Source: Flavobacteriales bacterium (GTDB taxonomy: Bacteria; Bacteroidota; Bacteroidia; Flavobacteriales_F; PHOS-HE28). Taken from it: a stretch of 64,000 nucleotides of DNA. Position numbers and translations under genes: made by a program. How positions within the stretch are numbered: position 1 is the first letter of the stretch; each line of letters opens with the position of its first letter. The notes under the pieces were generated by a model. It saw nothing but the letters and a program-made list of their open reading frames with translations. It made no database searches and was not told where the DNA came from. The stretch lies in assembly GCA_020635725.1 (NCBI GenBank), contig JACJZF010000008.1, forward strand, positions 1 to 64,000, given 5' to 3'. Positions 59,710-64,000 of the stretch are shown here, piece by piece.

Positions 59710-61191
59710 ATGACCTCACCCTCCCTCCAGGAGATCCGCGATTTCAAGGGCACCTACCCCAAGCAGCTCTATTACCTCTTCGGCACGGAGATGTGGGAGC
59801 GCTTCTGCTTCTACGGCCTGCGGGGCATGCTCGTGGTGTTCATGGCCACGCAGATGGCCATGCCCGAGAAGCAGGCCAACCTGCAGTACGGGGCCATTCA
59901 GGCCTTCGTGTACGCCTTCACCTTCATCGGCGGCGTGTTCGCCGACAAGATCCTGGGCTTCCAGAAGTCGCTGTTCTGGGGCGCCACGCTCATGATCATC
60001 GGCGGCTTCGTCATCGCGGCGGCGCCCACCGAGTTCTTCTACATCGGCATCTGCTTCAACATCATCGGCACGGGCTTCTTCAAGCCGAACATCAGCACCA
60101 TGGTGGGCCAGCTCTACCACGAGGGCGACCACCGGCGCGATGCGGGCTTCGGCCTGTTCTACATGGGCATCAACCTCGGCGCCTTCCTCGGCGGCCTGCT
60201 CATGGTGTGGATCGGCAAGGAGTATTCCTGGCGCTGGGCCTTCGCGCTGGTGGGCATCGTGATGATCATCAGCCTCATCAACTTCGCCTTCCGCCGCAAG
60301 TCCTTCGGCCCCATCGGCCTCTCGCCCCTTCACCCGGACATGCCCGCGGGCAAGCGCCGCTTCTATGAGGTCGCGGTGTACCTCGGCTCCCTCATCACCA
60401 TACCGGCCATCTACATGATGGTGACCAATACCGACTACACCGACCTCTTCATGTACATCGTGGGGCCGGTGACGCTGATCTACCTCATGTGGGAGATGCG
60501 CACCTTCAGCCGGGCCGAGAACATGAAGCTGGCGGCGGCGCTGGTCTTCATCATCTTCTCCATCTTCTTCTGGGCCTTCTTCGAGCAGAGCGGCGGCTCA
60601 TTGAGCCTCTTCGCGCTGAACAACCTGCACCCCACGCTCTTCGGCATCACCATGGACCCGAACAGCGTGAACAACGCGGCCAACTCGCTCTTCGTGATCG
60701 CCTTCAGCGCGTTGGTGGGCCTGCTGTGGCTCTGGCTGAGCAAGCGCAAGGCCGAGCCCAACAGCGTGGTGAAGTTCGGCCTCGGATTCCTGCTGCTCGG
60801 CGCCGGCTTCTACATCTTCAAGAGCACCCTCGGCTTCGCCAATAAGGATGGCCTCACGAGCATGGAAATCTTCACCCTGGCCTGGTTCGTGATCACCTTC
60901 GGCGAGCTCTGCCTCTCGCCCATCGGCCTCTCGCTCATGACGAAGCTGAGCCCGGTACGCATCCAAGGTCTGATGATGGGCATGTGGTTCCTGGCCAGCG
61001 CCTACGGGCAATACGCGGCAGGCCTGCTCGGCGCCGACATGAGCACCGCCGACCCGAACGCCAGCAACCTGGACAAGCTCCGCTCCTACACCGAGGGCTA
61101 TGGCCAGCTCGGCCTCTACGCCCTCATCGCCGGCGTGGTGCTGGTGGTGATCAGCCCCTTCGTGCGGAAGCTGATGCGGGAAGTGAACTGA
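59710..61191 (+). CDS. POT-family peptide transporter
   Basis: A 493-residue proton-coupled oligopeptide transporter, the usual POT length. It has FGTEMWERFCFYGLRGML (ExxER), GTGFFKPNISTMVGQLY, LFYMGINLGAFLGGLL and a second-half EQSGGSLSLFA motif that parallels EQAGSSLTF in the upstream paralogue. It lacks the C-terminal insert of that paralogue. The 77-base gap to the upstream gene contains a CAGCTTTG box, so it may have its own promoter. Function inferred: import of di/tripeptides. Confidence 0.93.
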   Translation: MTSPSLQEIRDFKGTYPKQLYYLFGTEMWERFCFYGLRGMLVVFMATQMAMPEKQANLQYGAIQAFVYAFTFIGGVFADKILGFQKSLFWGATLMIIGGFVIAAAPTEFFYIGICFNIIGTGFFKPNISTMVGQLYHEGDHRRDAGFGLFYMGINLGAFLGGLLMVWIGKEYSWRWAFALVGIVMIISLINFAFRRKSFGPIGLSPLHPDMPAGKRRFYEVAVYLGSLITIPAIYMMVTNTDYTDLFMYIVGPVTLIYLMWEMRTFSRAENMKLAAALVFIIFSIFFWAFFEQSGGSLSLFALNNLHPTLFGITMDPNSVNNAANSLFVIAFSALVGLLWLWLSKRKAEPNSVVKFGLGFLLLGAGFYIFKSTLGFANKDGLTSMEIFTLAWFVITFGELCLSPIGLSLMTKLSPVRIQGLMMGMWFLASAYGQYAAGLLGADMSTADPNASNLDKLRSYTEGYGQLGLYALIAGVVLVVISPFVRKLMREVN

Positions 61192-61221
61192 GCCCCGGCA
61201 CGAACCTTGCGAACACCCAGC

Positions 61222-61815
61222 ATGCTGCACCTGATGCGTCCCCTCCTGCTCACCCTCCTGCTCGCCCCAACGCTGTCGAACGCGCAGACCCCGGCGAAGC
61301 CCACGACGGCCACCGAACACAAGTCGCCCATTCACTGGATGAGCCTGGAAGAGGCCCAGGCCGCCGCCAAGAAAACAGCCAAGCCGCTCTTCGTGGACGT
61401 GTACACCAGCTGGTGCGGTCCGTGCAAGATGCTCGATGCGAAGACCTTCCAGGACCCGAAGCTGGCTGCCTACGTGAACGAGCATTTCTACCCCGTGAAA
61501 TTCAACGCCGAGAGCGGCGACCCGGTGACCTTCAAGGGCCAGAAATTCGAGAACCCGGACTACAACCCGGCCATGGCCAACAGCCGCAACGGCACCCACC
61601 ACCTCACCTACCAGATCGCCAATGTGCAGGGCCGTATCGCCTACCCCACGGTGGTTTACCTGGATAGCGACCTGAACGTGCTGGCCCCGGTACAGGGGCT
61701 GATGACCCCGGAGCAGATGGAGCCCATCCTCGTGTACTTCGGCGAGGGCCATTACAAGAACCAGGAGTACCAAGCCTTCCTCGGTGGCTTCAAGAGCCGC
61801 TGGACCGCACCCTGA
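61222..61815 (+). CDS. Exported thioredoxin-like protein
   Basis: A 197-residue product with a signal peptide (MLHLMRPLLLTLLLAPTLSNAQ). The thioredoxin-like domain has the active site WCGPCK in DVYTSWCGPCKMLDAKTF, and a conserved cis-Pro in IAYPTVVYLD. It resembles the DUF255/Thioredoxin_7 group of periplasmic proteins. The ATG at 61222 was used; a TTG 15 bases upstream is in frame but unlikely. It is probably a periplasmic disulfide reductase or a haem-attachment partner. It lies 30 bases after the POT gene and ends before a strong terminator. Confidence 0.9.
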   Translation: MLHLMRPLLLTLLLAPTLSNAQTPAKPTTATEHKSPIHWMSLEEAQAAAKKTAKPLFVDVYTSWCGPCKMLDAKTFQDPKLAAYVNEHFYPVKFNAESGDPVTFKGQKFENPDYNPAMANSRNGTHHLTYQIANVQGRIAYPTVVYLDSDLNVLAPVQGLMTPEQMEPILVYFGEGHYKNQEYQAFLGGFKSRWTAP

Positions 61816-61834
61816 CCCCTTTCCCGAACCTTCC

Positions 61835-61858
61835 GAAGCCCCGCCAACGCGGGGCTTC
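61835..61858 (+). terminator. Hairpin terminator after the thioredoxin-like gene
   Basis: A perfect 10-bp stem (GAAGCCCCGC / GCGGGGCTTC, loop CAAC), 19 bases after the stop; the T-tract downstream is short. Confidence 0.75.
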
Positions 61859-61902
61859 CACGCTTTCAGGCCCGAGCCTCCCGATCGAGCTTGATCCGAT
61901 GC

Positions 61903-61910
61903 TACTTTAG
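61903..61910 (+). promoter_or_regulatory. -7-like box of the citrate synthase gene
   Basis: TACTTTAG (one mismatch to TAnnTTTG) with 39 bases to the ATG at 61950. Confidence 0.45.
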
Positions 61911-61949
61911 CCCCCAATCCACTAGCAACCACCTTTTTACCGAGCGGCG

Positions 61950-63239
61950 ATGAGCGAGAAGGCGCAGATCACCTTGGATGGCAAGACCTATGAATTCCCA
62001 GTGGTCACCGGGAGCGAGGGCGAGAAGGCCATCGATATCAGCAAACTGCGCGACCAGACCGGCTATATCACGCTCGATTTCGGCTATAAGAACACCGGCG
62101 CCACCACCAGTGCCATCACCTTCCTCGACGGCGAGGAGGGCATCCTGAGTTACCGCGGCTACCCCATCGAGCAGCTGGCCGAGCACGCCAGTTTCATCGA
62201 GGTGTCGTACCTGCTGCTCTTCGGGGAGCTGCCCAACAAGCAGCAGCTCGATGAGTTCGAGGGCAACGTGCGCTACCACAGCCTGGTGCACGAGGACATG
62301 AAGCACTTCTTCGAGTTCTTCCCGAGCAATGCCCACCCGATGGGCATCCTCTCGGCCATGGTGAGCTCGTTGAGCACCTTCTACCCGAAGAGCCAGGACC
62401 CGCACCGCCCCCAGCGCGAGGTGCTGCGCACGGTGTACCGCCTCATCGCGAAGATGCCCACGCTGGCGGCCATCAGCTACAAGAACAACCTGGGCCACCC
62501 CTACATGTACCCCAACAACAAATTGGGCTACGTGGAGAACTTCCTGCACATGATGTTCGCCCTGCCCACCGAGGATTACAAGGTGGACCCGGTGGTGGCC
62601 GACGCGCTCAACAAGCTCCTGATCCTGCACGCCGACCACGAGCAGAACTGCAGCACCAGCACGGTGCGCATCGTGGGCAGCAGCCAGAGCAACCTGTACA
62701 GCGCCGTGAGCGCCGGCATCGCCGCCCTCTGGGGACCCTTGCACGGCGGCGCCAACCAGGAGGTGATCGAGATGCTCGAGACCATCCGCAACGATGGCGG
62801 CGACATCCAGAAGTGGGTGGATAAGGCGAAGGACAAGAACGACCCCTTCCGACTCTTCGGCTTCGGGCACCGGGTGTACAAGAACTTCGACCCGCGCGCG
62901 CGGATCATCAAGAAGAGCTGCGACGACGTGCTGAAGAAGCTCGGCGTGAACGACCCTGTGCTGGAGATCGCCAAGCAGCTCGAGGAGATCGCGCTGAAGG
63001 ACGATTACTTCATCAGCCGCAAGCTCTACCCGAACGTGGACTTCTACAGCGGCATCATCTACCGCGCCATCGGCATCCCCACGCGCATGTTCACGGTGAT
63101 GTTCGCCCTCGGCCGCCTGCCGGGCTGGATCTCCCAGTGGATGGAGATGGTGCAGAACAAGGAGCCCATCGGCCGGCCGCGCCAGATCTACACCGGTGCC
63201 ACCAAGCGCGATTTCGTCGCGCTGAAGGACCGCAAGTGA
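61950..63239 (+). CDS. gltA: Citrate synthase (type II)
   Basis: A 429-residue enzyme that condenses oxaloacetate and acetyl-CoA to citrate. The length and the N-terminal beta-rich extension (ITLDGKTYEFPVV) fit the hexameric type II, NADH-sensitive form as in Gram-negative bacteria. Catalytic residues line up as His265 (WGPLHGGANQ), His307 (GFGHRVYKNFDPRA) and Asp364 (PNVDFYSG). It is a single gene between two terminators, so it is transcribed alone. Confidence 0.97.
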   Translation: MSEKAQITLDGKTYEFPVVTGSEGEKAIDISKLRDQTGYITLDFGYKNTGATTSAITFLDGEEGILSYRGYPIEQLAEHASFIEVSYLLLFGELPNKQQLDEFEGNVRYHSLVHEDMKHFFEFFPSNAHPMGILSAMVSSLSTFYPKSQDPHRPQREVLRTVYRLIAKMPTLAAISYKNNLGHPYMYPNNKLGYVENFLHMMFALPTEDYKVDPVVADALNKLLILHADHEQNCSTSTVRIVGSSQSNLYSAVSAGIAALWGPLHGGANQEVIEMLETIRNDGGDIQKWVDKAKDKNDPFRLFGFGHRVYKNFDPRARIIKKSCDDVLKKLGVNDPVLEIAKQLEEIALKDDYFISRKLYPNVDFYSGIIYRAIGIPTRMFTVMFALGRLPGWISQWMEMVQNKEPIGRPRQIYTGATKRDFVALKDRK

Positions 63240-63256
63240 TTCGCGACAACTCATGA

Positions 63257-63288
63257 GAAGGGCCCCTGTTCGGGGCCCTTCTTCTTTG
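63257..63288 (+). terminator. Terminator after the citrate synthase gene
   Basis: A 10-bp perfect stem (GAAGGGCCCC / GGGGCCCTTC, loop TGTTC) followed by TTCTTT. It lies between two convergent genes and may serve both. Confidence 0.9.
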
Positions 63289-63319
63289 GCGGTGCGTAGT
63301 GTGACAGTGGCGGAATCGC

Positions 63320-63712
63320 TCACCGGCGATCCTTGCCTCCCTCATGGCGCTCCTTCATGCGCTCCTCGTGCTTCTCCTGCCGCTCCTTCATCATGGTCTC
63401 CCACTTCGCGTACTGCTCGGCGGTCAGGATCGCCTTCATCTCCGCGGCATAGGCATCGCGCTTGGCATCCATCTCTTTGCGGTGGGCGGTCCGCTTCGCG
63501 TCCATCTCGGCGCGTTTGGCCTCGGCTTCCTTCGCCTGCTTCGCGTGCAGGGCTTCCACTTTCGCGGCCTGGTCAGTGTTCAGGCCCAGTTCCTTCACCA
63601 AGTGCTCCGTACGGGCCTTGGCGCGCTCCTCCGGCGATTTGCGATCCCTGTCCTGGGCTTGCGCGGTGGCCGTCATCAGCCCCAGCGCTACGATCATCCA
63701 TGCGGTTCTCAT
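63320..63712 (-). CDS. Spy/CpxP-like periplasmic protein
   Basis: A 130-residue product with a signal peptide (MRTAWMIVALGLMTATAQAQ). The rest is a highly charged, all-helical chain rich in Lys, Glu and Ala with two LTxxQ-like stretches (LGLNTDQAAKVEAL and ILTAEQYAKWETMM), the arrangement of Spy/CpxP/LTXXQ chaperone-like proteins. It has no cysteine. These proteins bind unfolded or misfolded periplasmic proteins under envelope stress. Confidence 0.85.
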   Translation of the reverse strand: MRTAWMIVALGLMTATAQAQDRDRKSPEERAKARTEHLVKELGLNTDQAAKVEALHAKQAKEAEAKRAEMDAKRTAHRKEMDAKRDAYAAEMKAILTAEQYAKWETMMKERQEKHEERMKERHEGGKDRR

Positions 63713-63799
63713 GTGCGTTCGATTTGCTCATGGGATGTATCCCGATGGCGGTGGTTTGATCGTCGTTCCTGGCGTTAACACCTATTGGCAAGCCGCGCC

Positions 63800-64000
63800 T
63801 CAGCCCTTCCACACGTAGCGCGCAACGGGCACATCCCAGGCCTGGTCCTTCGCATCCTTCACCACCACCTTCACGGTGAACGGCGTGCCGACCGGCAGAT
63901 TGGCAATCATCTTTCGCATCGCAGGCGTGATGGTGGCATCCACGCTTCGCAGGCTGGCGTCTTTCCCCGTGCAATCCTTGATGCAGAGCGTGAGTTCGGT
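63800..64000 (-). CDS. Hypothetical protein, C-terminal fragment (partial)
   Basis: The last 66 codons of a gene that begins beyond the right edge. The visible part (LTLCIKDCTGKDASLRSVDA at its start; TPFTVKVVVKDAKDQAWDVP in the middle; ending RYVWKG) contains two Cys and alternating hydrophobic residues typical of a beta-sandwich. The stop is TGA at 63802-63800. No family is recognised. Confidence 0.55.
   Translation of the reverse strand, partial: TELTLCIKDCTGKDASLRSVDATITPAMRKMIANLPVGTPFTVKVVVKDAKDQAWDVPVARYVWKG

Noticed and set aside
57764..61191. Recent tandem duplication of POT genes
   Set aside because: The proteins differ in length and at many positions even in conserved motifs, and codon choice differs, so recent duplication is unlikely.

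Overview
This window looks like the chromosome of a GC-rich Bacteroidota of Flavobacteriales type. The evidence is: gliding genes gldF and gldG just upstream of dnaN; a giant secreted protein ending in a type IX secretion (Por-type) sorting domain; a secreted multidomain protein with MopE repeats and the duplicated YTGEGNDRDP-type tail common in this phylum; a beta-propeller sensor kinase; and -7 promoter boxes close to TAnnTTTG with almost no Shine-Dalgarno sequences. I see no rRNA, tRNA, CRISPR array, insertion sequence or prophage.

Layout. 1-8.5 kb: small stress, envelope and metal genes (YtxH-like, SRPBCC, Csp-type copper-storage protein, TIMP-like protein, DUF2202 lipoprotein) around a sensor kinase / LuxR response-regulator pair. 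8.7-17.6 kb: a 1899-residue secreted subtilase, a membrane TPR adenylate cyclase and a papain-like protease. 17.6-24.4 kb: two unknown genes, an acyl-CoA synthetase, a lipoprotein / DUF2490 / SCO1 run, a histidine phosphatase and a PhyH dioxygenase. 24.7-36.8 kb: one 4026-residue surface protein with a large internal duplication. 36.9-41 kb: purC, a PhoH-like ATPase, a SAM hydrolase, an ABM protein and a TPR protein. 41.1-46 kb: gldF-gldG-partner-dnaN. 46-52.8 kb: META protein, rhomboid protease, cytochrome c, MFS transporter and an AAA+/VWA pair, with repeat-filled gaps. 52.9-64 kb: membrane TPR protein, dipeptidyl peptidase IV, two POT peptide transporters, a thioredoxin-like protein, citrate synthase and a Spy-like protein.

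How the genes may work together. Secreted proteases (subtilase, papain-like, S9) and adjacent DPP IV and POT genes suggest growth on protein: peptides are cut to dipeptides in the periplasm and imported. The two-component system and the cyclase are the signalling parts. SCO1, cytochrome c and citrate synthase fit aerobic respiration.

Most unusual signals. (1) Arms of the heptamer AGTTGTC, paired in inverted orientation, occur in three intergenic gaps and once in frame inside the cyclase gene. (2) A -7 box sits 3-4 bases from the start codon of eight genes, suggesting leaderless mRNAs. (3) The giant protein carries a duplicated unit of about 875 residues that includes a block I cannot name. 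(4) GldF appears to carry an extra two-helix segment. (5) The subtilase carries a thioredoxin-like domain whose second cysteine is a serine.
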